Positions 44,090-53,227 of a stretch of DNA of 64,000 bases are shown in pieces. How positions within the stretch are numbered: position 1 is the stretch's first letter; the number at the start of each line of letters is the position of its first letter. Source of the stretch: Streptomyces sp. ICBB 8177 (GTDB lineage Bacteria; Actinomycetota; Actinomycetes; Streptomycetales; Streptomycetaceae); contig NZ_NSKH01000023.1 of assembly GCF_003144095.1 (NCBI RefSeq), positions 294,849 through 358,848 on the forward strand. Reading direction: 5' to 3'. The position numbers were made by a program, and so were the translations under genes. The notes beneath the pieces are model-generated. The model had not been told where the DNA came from, did not search any database, and was given only the letters and a program-made list of their open reading frames with translations.

Positions 44090-44878
44090 GTGCGCAGATC
44101 CGCCCTGCTCGCCGCCGCCGTCTCCCTCGCGGCAGGCGCCGCGATCACCCTCGGCGGCGCCCCCGCCGAGGCCGGCGGCGTCAACTATGTCGCCCTGGGC
44201 GACTCGTACTCCGCCGGAGTCGGGTCGACCAGCGACTACCTCAACAGCTGCGACCAGAGCACCGCCGCCTACCCGTACCTCTACAGCAAGGCGGCCGGCG
44301 TCAGCTCCTTCAGCTTCGAGGCATGCACCGGGGCCACCGCGCCCGACATCGAGAACAACCAGCTGGGCCCGCTCAACTCCGGCACCACCCTGGTCAGCCT
44401 CACCGACGGCGGCAACGACGTCGGCTTCTCCGACGTCATGGAGACCTGCGTGCTGGACTCCACCAGCACCTGCCAGAGCGCGGTGGCCAACGCCGAGAAC
44501 GAGGCGAAGACCCAACTGCCCGCGATCCTGGACACGTTGTACTCCGACATCCGCTCCAAGGCTCCCAACGCCCATGTCGTGGTGATCGGCTACCCGGAGT
44601 TCTACGACCTGTCCAAGACCAGCTGCGTCGGTCTGAGCCAGGCCGACCACACCGCCCTAGACCAGGGCTCCGACACCCTCGACAGCGTCATCGCGGCGCA
44701 GGTCGCCAAGTACTCCAACTTCACCTTCGAGGACGTGCGCGGCGCCTTCTCCGGCCACGAACTGTGCGACTCCACCGAGTGGCTGCACTCGGTGACCTGG
44801 CCGATCTCCGACTCCTACCACCCCACGGCCTCCGGCCAGTCCGGCGCCTACCTGCCGGTCTTCGAGTCGGGCGTGTGA
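44090..44878 (+). CDS. Secreted GDSL/SGNH lipase-esterase
   Basis: 262 residues. Signal peptide of about 29 residues (RRSALLAAAVSLAAGAAITL ... AEA). Block I is YVALGDSYSAGVGST with the catalytic Ser, block III is LTDGGNDVGFSDVM with the oxyanion Asn, and block V is SDSYHPTASGQ with the catalytic Asp/His. Six cysteines are spaced as in Streptomyces SGNH lipases with three disulfides. It hydrolyses external lipid or other esters. GGAGG lies before the GTG start. It follows the GH92 terminator and has its own promoter region with inverted repeats; the convergent neighbour is 25 bp away. Confidence 0.92.
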   Translation: MRRSALLAAAVSLAAGAAITLGGAPAEAGGVNYVALGDSYSAGVGSTSDYLNSCDQSTAAYPYLYSKAAGVSSFSFEACTGATAPDIENNQLGPLNSGTTLVSLTDGGNDVGFSDVMETCVLDSTSTCQSAVANAENEAKTQLPAILDTLYSDIRSKAPNAHVVVIGYPEFYDLSKTSCVGLSQADHTALDQGSDTLDSVIAAQVAKYSNFTFEDVRGAFSGHELCDSTEWLHSVTWPISDSYHPTASGQSGAYLPVFESGV

Positions 44879-44903
44879 TCGCGGCCGGTGCGCGTGACGG
44901 CGG

Positions 44904-45923
44904 TCAGGCGTCCGGCAACCCGCCCACCAGTTCCATGAGTTGAGCAGGCGTCAGCTCGCCCGGCCGGCGGCGTTCCCTCGCGAAGTCGCCGGCCACCCGC
45001 TGCAACACCTCGTTGACGGGCGTGCGCACGCCATGCGCACGCCCGAGCAGCACCACCTCGCCGTTGAGGTAGTCCGCCTCGATCGAGCCCGTGCCACGCG
45101 CCAGGCTCTGCCACGACGAGCCGCCCTGACGGCGCGTCCCGCCGATCTCCCGCACGGTCACCAGGTCGCCGCGCACCCGCGCCTGCTCCGCCGCGTCCAC
45201 GTACGCGATGCCCGCCGCGTCCAGCGCCCGCGCCCCCTCCTCGCGCGCCCGCCCCAGCAACTCCCGCGCCACCGCGTCGTCCGTCACGCCGCACACCGCC
45301 TGCAGGGCGTTGCCGAGGTTGCCCAGCAGCTTGGCGTACTTCCACGGCATCACGTCCGGCGGCAGCGGGGCGCCGAAGCCCGCGCTCTCCAGGTCGGCCG
45401 CGATCCGCGCGGCGAGCGGATCGCGTTCGCCGCGCGGCGGCGCCGGGAAGCGTCCCACGTGCAGCATCCCGCTCAGCGGCCCGGCCGACGCGACGACCGC
45501 GCCCGGCTCCAGGAAAGTCGCCGGAAGCCATACGCACATCCCGTAGACGGTACGGAAGCGGCGCAGCGCCAGCCGCTCGTTCTCCACGCCGTTCTGCGCG
45601 CACAGCAGCGGCAGCCGGGTCGCCGCCGTGCCGCCGCCCTCGACCGGCCGCGCCGCCCAGGCGTCCAGCGCCGCCACGCTGTCCTGCGTCTTGACCGCCA
45701 GCACCAGCACGTCCTCCGGCCGCAGTCCGACCGCCCCGGGGCCGTCGGCCGCGGGCACCGGGAGCGTCATCGCGCGGTCGGGCGTGGTCAGCCGCAGACC
45801 GCCCGCGCGCAGCGCCTCGTAGTGCGCGCCGCGGGCGACCAGTACGGCCTCGTGGCCCGCGTCGAAGAGCCGTCCGCCGATGGTCGCGCCGACCGCGCCG
45901 GCACCGATGATCACGTAGCGCAT
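44904..45923 (-). CDS. Ketopantoate reductase family protein
   Basis: 339 residues. NADP-binding YVIIGAGAVGATIGGRLFDAG at the N-terminus. The catalytic Lys lies in MPWKYAKLLGNLGNAL, and the C-terminal domain has the Asn/Ser block EADYLNGEVVLLGRAHGVRT. PanE-type enzymes reduce 2-dehydropantoate to pantoate, but many actinobacterial paralogues have other 2-ketoacid or imine substrates; no pantothenate genes are nearby. The ATG at 45921-45923 lacks a clear ribosome site. Stand-alone gene, convergent with the lipase. Confidence 0.85.
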   Translation of the reverse strand: MRYVIIGAGAVGATIGGRLFDAGHEAVLVARGAHYEALRAGGLRLTTPDRAMTLPVPAADGPGAVGLRPEDVLVLAVKTQDSVAALDAWAARPVEGGGTAATRLPLLCAQNGVENERLALRRFRTVYGMCVWLPATFLEPGAVVASAGPLSGMLHVGRFPAPPRGERDPLAARIAADLESAGFGAPLPPDVMPWKYAKLLGNLGNALQAVCGVTDDAVARELLGRAREEGARALDAAGIAYVDAAEQARVRGDLVTVREIGGTRRQGGSSWQSLARGTGSIEADYLNGEVVLLGRAHGVRTPVNEVLQRVAGDFARERRRPGELTPAQLMELVGGLPDA

Positions 45924-46117
45924 GGGGGGCAGGCTCTCACGCCGGTACGGCCTGCCGCGAGGGGGTCGCGACCGCGCGGTCCCCAGGTGCGCGCGCCGCG
46001 CGTCAAGCTTTACGCGGCAGGTGGCATGACCCGTGCTCGTCCGGGTACGCGGCGGGTTCGACCCGTCACGGCGGACGGCGCCCCGCGTCACCGTCGGACC
46101 GACCCGCGAAGAAGGGT

Positions 46118-46546
46118 ATGGACACCATGACCGAGAACACGCCGGGCGCGCAGGGCGACCCCGCCGTCGTCCAGCAGGCGCTGCACCAGCTCGCCTCCGA
46201 CCGCGACGACGTCGTGGCCCTCGGCACGCTCGCCGCCAGCGACGTACTGCTGCCGGTCCCCGACGACCTGCCGGGACCGGAGGGCGACGGTGAGCCCGGC
46301 AGCATCCACCTTCCCGTCTACGAGCAGAGCGACGGCATCCGCCTGGTCCCGGTGTTCACCTCCGAGGACCGGCTCACCCAGGCCCTGCCGCAGATCCACA
46401 GCTACCGCACGGTGCGGCTGTCCCTGCTGGGACAGGGCTGGCCCGCCGACGACCTGTCGCTGTCCATCGACGCCGGGTCGCCGGACACCCTCACCGTGCA
46501 GGGTCAGGGCGTGCGCGCCCTCGCCTCCCTCGCCGGAGGCGCCTGA
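46118..46546 (+). CDS. SseB-domain protein
   Basis: 142 residues, acidic. Core block IHLPVYEQSDGIRLVPVFTS, followed by EDRLTQALPQIHSYRTVRLS, is the SseB N-terminal domain common in Streptomyces. Function not known; relatives are small stand-alone or secretion-linked proteins. ATGs at 46118 and 46127 are both possible, with GAAGAAGG upstream. A strong palindromic terminator follows. Confidence 0.8.
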   Translation: MDTMTENTPGAQGDPAVVQQALHQLASDRDDVVALGTLAASDVLLPVPDDLPGPEGDGEPGSIHLPVYEQSDGIRLVPVFTSEDRLTQALPQIHSYRTVRLSLLGQGWPADDLSLSIDAGSPDTLTVQGQGVRALASLAGGA

Positions 46547-46578
46547 GGGGACCTCGGTCCGCCCGGCCCCCGGCGTGA

Positions 46579-46610
46579 GAGCGGGCCCCCGCCGCGGCGG
46601 GGGCCCGCTC
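46579..46610. terminator. Bidirectional terminator, 32-bp perfect palindrome
   Basis: Fifteen-bp arms of G/C (starting GAGCGGGCCCCCGCC) around GC, between the convergent SseB and DUF2795 genes. Very stable in RNA from either strand. Confidence 0.85.
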
Positions 46611-46648
46611 GTGCCGTACGGCCGCCGCTCGGGCGGCGACCGCGGCGC

Positions 46649-47026
46649 CTACCGTCCGGACAGGCCGGTCAGCGCCTCCGCCACCTCACCGACGTTGCGG
46701 TACGTCGTCCCGTCGGGCAGGTCGCGCAGCCGGTCGGTGAGCGGGTCCGGAGCGTGCTCCGCCGCCATCCGCCGCACGAGCACCCGCCGCTTGGCCGGGA
46801 ACGCGCCGCGCCCCAGATAGCGGGCCAGTTCGAACCGCAGCTCCACCGGGTCCGGCGCGCCCGGCGCCACCGGGCCCGAGGCCACCTGCGGGTCGTCGTC
46901 AGCGGCGGGCTCGGGGTCGTGCCACTCCTCGGACCGCGTCGGGTGTCCTGAGCGGATCAGCCCCTGGAGCTCGTGCTTCATCTCCTCGTCCTTGTGGACG
47001 CTCAGCCGGTCGCTGCCTCGCTGCAT
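46649..47026 (-). CDS. DUF2795 family protein
   Basis: 125 residues. The C-terminal block FELARYLGRGAFPAKRRVLV, then APDPLTDRLRDLPDGTTYRN and VGEVAEAL, is the DUF2795 fold; the N-terminal half is acidic and polar with a conserved SGHPTRSEEWHDPEP-like segment. Function unknown; these small proteins are common in actinobacteria. GGAGGAG lies 7 bp before the ATG at 47024-47026. It is divergent from the GNAT gene. Confidence 0.8.
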   Translation of the reverse strand: MQRGSDRLSVHKDEEMKHELQGLIRSGHPTRSEEWHDPEPAADDDPQVASGPVAPGAPDPVELRFELARYLGRGAFPAKRRVLVRRMAAEHAPDPLTDRLRDLPDGTTYRNVGEVAEALTGLSGR

Positions 47027-47138
47027 GGCGGGCTCCTCCCGCGTCGCTTGCACTGTGCCCTGGCCCTGCCCGGAATGCCGCGAATCATTCCCGGAAAACC
47101 ACGCGGCGCACGCCACGCGCCGCTCGTAGGATCACCGG

Positions 47139-47678
47139 ATGCCCGACGACTACCTGATCAGCGGCGAACGCGTGGCCCTGCGCCACCTGACGCGGGCCGA
47201 TCGCGACGAGTACACCCGCAAGGCCCGCGAGAACGCCGAGGTCCACCACCCCTGGCTCTTCCCGCCCCGCACCACCGCCGCCTTCGAGGCCTACCTGGAG
47301 CGGCTGGACGAGCCGTCCCGCGAGGGCTTCGCGATCTGCCTCGCCGACACCGGCGAACTGGCCGGCTACGTCACCGTCAACAACATCGTGCGCGGCGCCT
47401 TCCAGTGCGGCGCCATCGGCTACGGGGCCTTCCTGACCGGCCGGGGCCTGGTCACCGAAGGCGTCGGGCTGCTGCTTCGGTACGCCTTCGGCCCGGCGAT
47501 GGGCCTGCACCGGCTGGAGATCAACGTCCAGCCCGCCAACACCGCCTCCATCGCCCTCGCCAAGCGCCTGGGCTTCCGCCTGGAGGGCCTCTCCCCGGAC
47601 TTCCTGTTCATCGACGGCGCCTGGCGGGACCACGAACGCTGGGCGATCACGGCCGAGATGACGCGCCCCGGCGACTGA
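47139..47678 (+). CDS. GNAT acetyltransferase, RimJ/RimL type
   Basis: 179 residues. Landmarks: ISGERVALRHLTRADRDEYT, YVTVNNIVRGAFQCGAIGYG, LTGRGLVTEGVGLLLRYAFG (acetyl-CoA loop) and NVQPANTASIALAKRLGFRL, the classic RimJ ending. It acetylates an unknown amine, perhaps a ribosomal-protein-like N-terminus. TAGGAT lies 6 bp before the ATG with no ribosome site, so the transcript is probably leaderless. Confidence 0.9.
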   Translation: MPDDYLISGERVALRHLTRADRDEYTRKARENAEVHHPWLFPPRTTAAFEAYLERLDEPSREGFAICLADTGELAGYVTVNNIVRGAFQCGAIGYGAFLTGRGLVTEGVGLLLRYAFGPAMGLHRLEINVQPANTASIALAKRLGFRLEGLSPDFLFIDGAWRDHERWAITAEMTRPGD

Positions 47679-47794
47679 CCGCGGGCACGGGCGGGTGCGC
47701 TCCGGGGGCCGGGTGGCGATACTGGTCGGGTACGGGGACGGCCGCGACGCGTCCCCGCGGGCCCTTGCGGACCGATCCGGGAAGGAACGCGCCC

Positions 47795-48043
47795 ATGGCC
47801 GAGTACGACAACGGTGTGGCTCCCGAGCAACTCGACGACCGGCTGCTGCTGCGGGAGCTGGAAGCCATCCACCGCACCCGGCACGAGACGCTGCTGTACG
47901 CCTCCGACGAAGCCCTGCGCACGCACAGCTCGCGCATGGCCGCGCTGGAGGCGGAGTACCTGCGCCGCCACCCCGACCGGCGCCCCGCGGCGGGCCGCAC
48001 CCGGGCCGGCGCCCGGGCCCGGGCGGGCGAGGAGATGGTCTGA
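47795..48043 (+). CDS. Small DUF6158-like protein
   Basis: 82 residues. LDDRLLLRELEAIHRTRHET, then LLYASDEALRTHSSRMAALE and AEYLRRHPDR, is a conserved helical segment of small actinobacterial proteins; the tail is Arg/Ala-rich. Function unknown. AAGGA lies about 9 bp before the ATG. Confidence 0.78.
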   Translation: MAEYDNGVAPEQLDDRLLLRELEAIHRTRHETLLYASDEALRTHSSRMAALEAEYLRRHPDRRPAAGRTRAGARARAGEEMV

Positions 48044-48189
48044 GGGCCGCACACGGCGGGCCTCAGACCCCGCGGGCCCGGGGGCCCGGCCGCGGGCCGG
48101 TCGCCGCGCCGGTGTGATCTTCGGCGCGCACCGGGGTACGTAGCGCACGAGCCCATCTCGTACCTGCTCGTACCTGCCGGAGGCGACGG

Positions 48190-49377
48190 ATGCAGCGGAC
48201 CACGGGCGGTCGTGGCGACGTGACCACCGATGCCGGGCTGCCGGTCGCGCCGGAGACGGCCGAGCGCCTCGCCCTGTCCGCCGACGCCCCGCCCCAGCCA
48301 CCCGGCGGCAGCCGTACGGTGCGGGCCGCGGCGGCGGGGCACTGGGAGCGCCGGGGCCTCGCCACGGCCGCGGAGCAGGTGCTGATGGCGCCGGGTCCCG
48401 CGCCGCTGCTGCTCGCCCTGCTCGCGGTGACCGGCGGCGACCTCGTCCTGACCCGCCCCACCGCCGCCTGGTACGCGCCGCAGGCCGAACTGCTCGGGCG
48501 CCGGGTGCACCGGGTCGCGGCCCCGGCGGAGTGTGGTGGGGTGCCCGATCCGGTCGCGCTGCTCGAAGCGGTGCGCCGGGCCCGCGCGGACGGCTCGCCC
48601 GGGCCCCGGGTGGTGGTGCTGAGCGTCGCCGACGACCCCACCGGCACCGTCGCGCCGCCCGAGCTGGTGCACGAGGTCTGCGAGGCCGCCGCCGAGGCCG
48701 ACCTGCTGATCGTCTCCGACGAGACCTTCCGCGACGTGCTGCACGCCCCGCTCACCGTGGTCCTCAGCCCCGCCGAGTCGCTGCCGGGGCGGACCGTCGT
48801 GCTGACCGACCTGGCCGCCGGCGCCCTGCCGTCCGGCTGGCCCGCGGCGGTCGCGCGCTTCCCGGCAAACGGACCGGTCGCCGCTCTGCGCGATCCGGTG
48901 TGCGACGTCCTCGCCCGGCTCGGTGCGGTGATCGTGACGCCGGTCGCCGAGGCGGCCGCGCTCGCCCTCACCGAACCCGGCCCGCTGCGGCTGCGGCGCA
49001 CGAGCGCGAACCGTCTGCACGGGGCCGTGGCCCGCGCGGCGCACGACGCGCTGCTGGAGGCCGGCGCGCTGTGCCTGCCGCCCGCCTGCGGGTTCCATCT
49101 CTACGCCGACTTCGCGCCGTTGCGCCCGGCGCTTGCCGCGCACGGGGTCACCGGTCCGGACGAGCTGGCCCGCCTGCTGCCGGGCGCGGCACCCGGCCAC
49201 CGCTTCGGCGACGACCCGCGGGCGCCCCGGGTGCGGATCGCGGTGCCGGTGATGTACGGCGACAACCCTGAGCAGCGCGAGGCTGCTGCGGCGGCCACCG
49301 ATCCGCTGCGCGTGCCACATGTCGCCTCGGCGTTGGCCGCGCTCGGCAGAGCCTTCACCGAACTGACGGCCGCCTGA
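48190..49377 (+). CDS. Aminotransferase class I/II-fold protein lacking any lysine
   Basis: 395 residues with the fold type I aminotransferase layout: a TTAAEQVLMAPGP-like small-domain region, VVLSVADDPTGTVAPPELV where NPTG is expected, and IVSDETFRDVLH matching the DEAY motif. The PLP-lysine site should lie near TDLAAGALPSGWPAAVARF at about 206-224, but there is no Lys there, nor anywhere in the protein. It therefore cannot form the usual internal aldimine. It may be a pseudoenzyme, a binding protein or an enzyme with another chemistry. GGAGG lies 6 bp before the ATG. Single-gene unit between a DUF6158 gene and an MBL hydrolase. Confidence 0.8.
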   Translation: MQRTTGGRGDVTTDAGLPVAPETAERLALSADAPPQPPGGSRTVRAAAAGHWERRGLATAAEQVLMAPGPAPLLLALLAVTGGDLVLTRPTAAWYAPQAELLGRRVHRVAAPAECGGVPDPVALLEAVRRARADGSPGPRVVVLSVADDPTGTVAPPELVHEVCEAAAEADLLIVSDETFRDVLHAPLTVVLSPAESLPGRTVVLTDLAAGALPSGWPAAVARFPANGPVAALRDPVCDVLARLGAVIVTPVAEAAALALTEPGPLRLRRTSANRLHGAVARAAHDALLEAGALCLPPACGFHLYADFAPLRPALAAHGVTGPDELARLLPGAAPGHRFGDDPRAPRVRIAVPVMYGDNPEQREAAAAATDPLRVPHVASALAALGRAFTELTAA

Positions 49378-49482
49378 ACTACCGTCATACGGTCCGTCCG
49401 CGCGGCGCCGCCCGCGCCCCCACCGCCACCGCACGCCCGACCGCAGTGAGGCCGCCCGGTTCCCCCACCGATTGGAGCCCCG

Positions 49483-50547
49483 ATGACCGATCAGACCGAC
49501 CGGACGGATCACCCGGACCGCGTGCCCGGCGCCGCCGAACGCCTGGTCGCCGGGGCGCGCCCGGCCGAGGTGACCCGCCCGCTCGGCGAGACGCGCACCT
49601 GGCCGCGCTCCTTCGCCGACCGCATGACCGCCCCGCTGCCGGGCTTCGCGGCCATGGTCCGGGCGGGCTGGTCCGGCGGCCTGCGCCCGCGCCGCGCCGA
49701 CGTCGCCGCGGACCTGCCCGCGCTGCCCGTCGCCCCGGGACCGCTGCCGGAGGTGGACGCCGGCACGATCGCGGTCACCTGGGCCGGGCACGCCAGTTGG
49801 GTGGTGCGCGTCGGCGGCCTGACCGTGCTGACCGACCCGGTGTGGTCCCGGCGCATCCTCGCGACCCCGGCGCGGGTCACGCCGGTCGGGGTGCGCTGGC
49901 AGGACCTGCCGCCGGTCGACGCGGTGGTCATCAGCCACAACCACTACGACCACCTCGACCTGCCGACGCTGCGCCGCCTCCCGCGCCGCACCCCGCTGTT
50001 CGTGCCCGCCGGGCTCGCCGCCTGGTGCCGCCGCCGGGGCTTCACCCGGGTCACCGAACTCGACTGGTGGGAGGGGGCCGAACTCGGCGGCGTGCGCTTC
50101 GACTTCGTGCCCGCGCACCACTGGAGCAAGCGCACGCTCTCCGACACCTGCCGCAGCCTGTGGGGCGGCTGGGTGCTCACCGACCGCGGCGGACGGCGGG
50201 TCTACTTCGCCGGGGACACCGGGTACGGCCACTGGTTCACCGAGATCGGCCGCCGCCACCCGGGTATCGACGTCGCGCTGATGCCGATCGGCGCGTACGC
50301 TCCCCGGGCGCTGCTGCGGCCGGTGCACACCGACCCGGAGGAGGCGGTGCGCGCCACCCTCGACCTGGGCGCCCGGGTGATGGCGCCGATGCACTGGGGC
50401 ACGTTCCTGCTCTCCTGCGAGCCGCCGTTGCAACCGCTGCTGCGCGTCCGCCGGGCGTGGGCCGCCACCGGCCGCCCCCGCGCCGACCTGTGGGACCTGG
50501 CCGTCGGAGCCTCCCGCGTCCTGGACGACGGCCCCGAGACGGTGTGA
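49483..50547 (+). CDS. MBL-fold hydrolase, NAPE-PLD/UlaG-like
   Basis: 354 residues. The metallo-beta-lactamase core has VTWAGHASWVVRVGGLTVLT, the metal motif SHNHYDHLDLP, YFAGDTGYGHWFTEIG and a late His in PMHWGTFLLS. The HWSKRTLSDTCRSLWGGWVL segment is typical of the NAPE-PLD-like branch, which cuts phosphodiester bonds in lipids; the bacterial substrate is unknown. The N-terminal 90 residues form a family-specific extension. TGGAG lies 6 bp before the ATG. Confidence 0.88.
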   Translation: MTDQTDRTDHPDRVPGAAERLVAGARPAEVTRPLGETRTWPRSFADRMTAPLPGFAAMVRAGWSGGLRPRRADVAADLPALPVAPGPLPEVDAGTIAVTWAGHASWVVRVGGLTVLTDPVWSRRILATPARVTPVGVRWQDLPPVDAVVISHNHYDHLDLPTLRRLPRRTPLFVPAGLAAWCRRRGFTRVTELDWWEGAELGGVRFDFVPAHHWSKRTLSDTCRSLWGGWVLTDRGGRRVYFAGDTGYGHWFTEIGRRHPGIDVALMPIGAYAPRALLRPVHTDPEEAVRATLDLGARVMAPMHWGTFLLSCEPPLQPLLRVRRAWAATGRPRADLWDLAVGASRVLDDGPETV

Positions 50548-50635
50548 ATCCCCGCCCCCGGCGCGCCCGAAGTGCCGGGCGGGTGAACTCCCGGGGAATT
50601 CGCGGCTCCGTGGACCGGATGCGTGTTCGTGGCGC

Positions 50636-50654
50636 TTTGGTGACCCTAAGCTGA
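50636..50654. promoter_or_regulatory. Possible degenerate iron box upstream of efeO
   Basis: TTTGGTGACCCTAAGCTGA matches the iron-box consensus at 13 of 19 positions, 36 bp before efeO. The better site at 30502-30520 matches at 18. Regulation of efe genes by iron would be expected. Confidence 0.35.
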
Positions 50655-50689
50655 TCGCCGTCCCGCGCCGACCTCTGGGAGAGCCGCCA

Positions 50690-51898
50690 GTGACCCGCAT
50701 ACCCCGCACCCCCCGGGCACCCCTGACCGCCGCCGGCATGCTGCTCGCGGTCGGCGTCCTCGGCGGGGTGCTCACCGGTTGCGGGACGGGCCACCGCGCG
50801 TCCGCCGCCTCCTCGGCACCCTCGGACGGCCTGCCGCACACGGCGGTACGCGTCTCGCTCGGCGCCTGCGGCCAGGGCTGGACCCGTCCGCACGCCGGCC
50901 GGCAGGTCTTCGACGTGACCAACGCCTCCGACGGGCCGACCGAGGTGGACATCGTCGACCCGAAGTCCGGCGCCGTCTACGGCGAGATCGAGGGCCTGGC
51001 CCCGAACACCACCCGCACCCTGGACGTGACGCTCGGTGGCGGTTCCTACGCGTTCAAGTGCCTGCCCGACGACGCCGACGCGATGACCGGGCCGACCGTG
51101 CGGATCCCAGGGCACGCCGCCGCGGGCCCGGCCGCCGCGGTCGTCAGCGAGCAGGATTTGATCCCGCCGACCCTCGCGTACCAGAAGTGGATCGGCGGCC
51201 AGATGAGCCAACTCGCCGATCGCGTGGCCACGTTGAAGGACGACATCGACGGCGGCGACCTCGGCGCCGCCCGCTCCGACTGGCTCACCGCGCACCTGGT
51301 CTACGAGCGCATGGGCGCGGCCTACGGCACCTTCGGCGATGCGGACGGCAAGATCAACGGGACCACGGCGGGCCTCGTCAAGGGCCTGGACGACCCGGAC
51401 TTCACCGGCTTCCACCGCATCGAGTACGGCCTGTGGCACGGCCAGAGCGCCGACCGCCTCAAGGGCCCGGCGGCCCGGTTGGTGAGCGACGTGAACGCGC
51501 TGAAGGCGTCCTGGCCGCAGGCGCGGATGGACCCGCTCCAGATGGGACTGCGCGCCCACGAGATCCTGGAGAACACCGTGCAGTTCGAGCTGACCGGCCG
51601 CACCGACTACGGCAGTCACTCCAACCTCGCGACCGCCCGCGCCAACCTCGACGGCACCCGCACCGTCCTCGGTTACATCCGCCCGCTGCTGACCAGCCGC
51701 GACCGAGGCCTGCCCGCGCTGGACAAGGCGCTCGACCGGTTGCAGAACACCCTGGACGGCTTCGACCGCGACGGCACCTGGACCGCGCTGGACAGCCTCA
51801 GCCGCGACCAGCGCGAACAACTGGACTCCGCAGCGGGCGGCGCGGTCGAGCAACTCGCGGACGTGGCGGCCGTCTTCGACGTACGGAGGACTTCGTGA
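50690..51898 (+). CDS. efeO: Iron-uptake lipoprotein EfeO (cupredoxin plus M75 domain)
   Basis: 402 residues. A lipoprotein signal ends at VLTGC with Cys31. An EfeO-type cupredoxin domain (about 50-150) includes [19 protein letters not shown] and [13 protein letters not shown]. The imelysin-like M75 domain (about 160-395) has the HxxE motif in HLVYERMG and [10 protein letters not shown]. It binds ferric or ferrous iron outside the cell and hands it to the EfeU permease. GGGAG precedes the GTG start. Its stop overlaps efeB (GTGA). No efeU gene is adjacent on either side. Confidence 0.95.
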   Translation: MTRIPRTPRAPLTAAGMLLAVGVLGGVLTGCGTGHRASAASSAPSDGLPHTAVRVSLGACGQGWTRPHAGRQVFDVTNASDGPTEVDIVDPKSGAVYGEIEGLAPNTTRTLDVTLGGGSYAFKCLPDDADAMTGPTVRIPGHAAAGPAAAVVSEQDLIPPTLAYQKWIGGQMSQLADRVATLKDDIDGGDLGAARSDWLTAHLVYERMGAAYGTFGDADGKINGTTAGLVKGLDDPDFTGFHRIEYGLWHGQSADRLKGPAARLVSDVNALKASWPQARMDPLQMGLRAHEILENTVQFELTGRTDYGSHSNLATARANLDGTRTVLGYIRPLLTSRDRGLPALDKALDRLQNTLDGFDRDGTWTALDSLSRDQREQLDSAAGGAVEQLADVAAVFDVRRTS

Positions 51899-53124
51899 AC
51901 GGCATCGGACGCCGGTGGTTCCTGCGGGGCGCCGCCGCGGCGGGCATCGGGACGGCGGCCACGGCGAGCGCGGCCGGCGCCTCCGCCGCGCCCTCGTCGG
52001 CCGCGGCGAGCGAAGGACCGCCCAGCACCGTCCCGTTCCACGGAGTCCACCAGGCGGGCATCGTCACGCCCGCGCAGCGCGCCTCCACGCTGGTCTCACT
52101 CGACGTCACCGCCGGCGACCGCGCGGACCTGACGGGCCTGCTGCGCACCATCACCGACCGGGCCCGCTTCCTGACCGCGGGCGGCTCCCCGGCCCCGCTC
52201 GGCATCACCGCGCCGCCCTCCGACTCCGGCACCCTCGGGCCCACCGTCCCGGCGGACGGCCTGACGGTCACCCTCGGCGCGGGCGCCTCGCTCTTCGACG
52301 ACCGCTTCGGGCTCGCCGCGCGCAAGCCGCGCAGGCTGCGGCAGATGCAATCGTTCCCCAACGACGACCTCGACCCCGACTGGTGCGGCGGCGACCTGAG
52401 TCTGCACCTGTGCGCCGACTCCACCGACACCGTGCTGCACGCGCTGCGCGACATCACCCGCGCCACCCGCGGCGCCGCCCAGGTGCGCTGGCGGATGGAC
52501 GGCTTCGTCAGCCCGCCGCGCCCCAGCGGCACACCGCGCAACCACATGGGGTTCAAGGACGGCACCGCCAACCCGGACACCACCGACGCGCGGGAGATGG
52601 ACCGGCTGGTGTGGGTCGGTGCGGGCGCGGGCGAGCCCGCCTGGGCCACCGGCGGCAGCTACCAGGTCGTCCGGCTCATCCGGATGCTGGTGGAGTTCTG
52701 GGACCGGGTGTCCATCGTCGAGCAGGAGCGGATGTTCGGCCGCAACCGGGACACCGGCGCCCCGCTCGACGGCGACCGCGAGACCGACGTGCCCCAGTAC
52801 GCCAAGGACCCCAAGGGCGACGTCATCCCCCTCGACAGCCACATCCGGCTGGCCAACCCGCGCACCGCCGCCACCGCCGACCAGCGCATCCTGCGCCGCG
52901 CCTACAACTACGACAACGGCATGGACTCCAACGGCAACCTGGACATGGGCCTGGTCTTCCTCTGCTACCAGCAGGACCTGGACCGGCAGTTCACCACCGT
53001 GCAGAAACGGCTGCGCGACGAGCCGTTGGTGGACTACATCTCGCCGTTCGGCGGCGGTTACTTCTACGCGCTGCCCGGCGCGCGCGACACTCACGACTGG
53101 CTCGGACGCACGCTATTGACGTGA
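51895..53124 (+). CDS. efeB: Tat-exported deferrochelatase/peroxidase EfeB (DyP family)
   Basis: 409 residues. Twin-arginine signal [15 protein letters not shown] at 5-19. Dye-decolorising peroxidase motifs: [11 protein letters not shown] (distal Asp/Gly loop), [19 protein letters not shown], and SHIRLANPR with the proximal heme His. It oxidises substrates with H2O2, and in Efe systems releases iron from heme or oxidises Fe(II). GGAGG lies 6 bp before the GTG, and the start overlaps the efeO stop. The order is efeO-efeB, without efeU. Confidence 0.95.
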   Translation: MNGIGRRWFLRGAAAAGIGTAATASAAGASAAPSSAAASEGPPSTVPFHGVHQAGIVTPAQRASTLVSLDVTAGDRADLTGLLRTITDRARFLTAGGSPAPLGITAPPSDSGTLGPTVPADGLTVTLGAGASLFDDRFGLAARKPRRLRQMQSFPNDDLDPDWCGGDLSLHLCADSTDTVLHALRDITRATRGAAQVRWRMDGFVSPPRPSGTPRNHMGFKDGTANPDTTDAREMDRLVWVGAGAGEPAWATGGSYQVVRLIRMLVEFWDRVSIVEQERMFGRNRDTGAPLDGDRETDVPQYAKDPKGDVIPLDSHIRLANPRTAATADQRILRRAYNYDNGMDSNGNLDMGLVFLCYQQDLDRQFTTVQKRLRDEPLVDYISPFGGGYFYALPGARDTHDWLGRTLLT

Positions 53125-53145
53125 ACTGTTCACCTGGAGATCATC
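53121..53145 (+). promoter_or_regulatory. PHO-box-like element before the phospholipase gene
   Basis: GTTCACC (53128-53134), 4 bp, then GATCATC (53139-53145), fits the 11-bp-period direct repeat bound by PhoP in Streptomyces, with the second unit at 5 of 7. The same place also holds the inverted repeat GTGAAC-T-GTTCAC (53121-53133), overlapping the efeB stop. Phospholipase C genes are often phosphate-regulated. Confidence 0.4.
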
Positions 53146-53227
53146 AAGACTCCTTCCGCCAGGCGCACCGAAGCACGAGCATCACCGCTCGAAACGCGGC
53201 AACACCGCAGCATACGGAGGACTAGGC

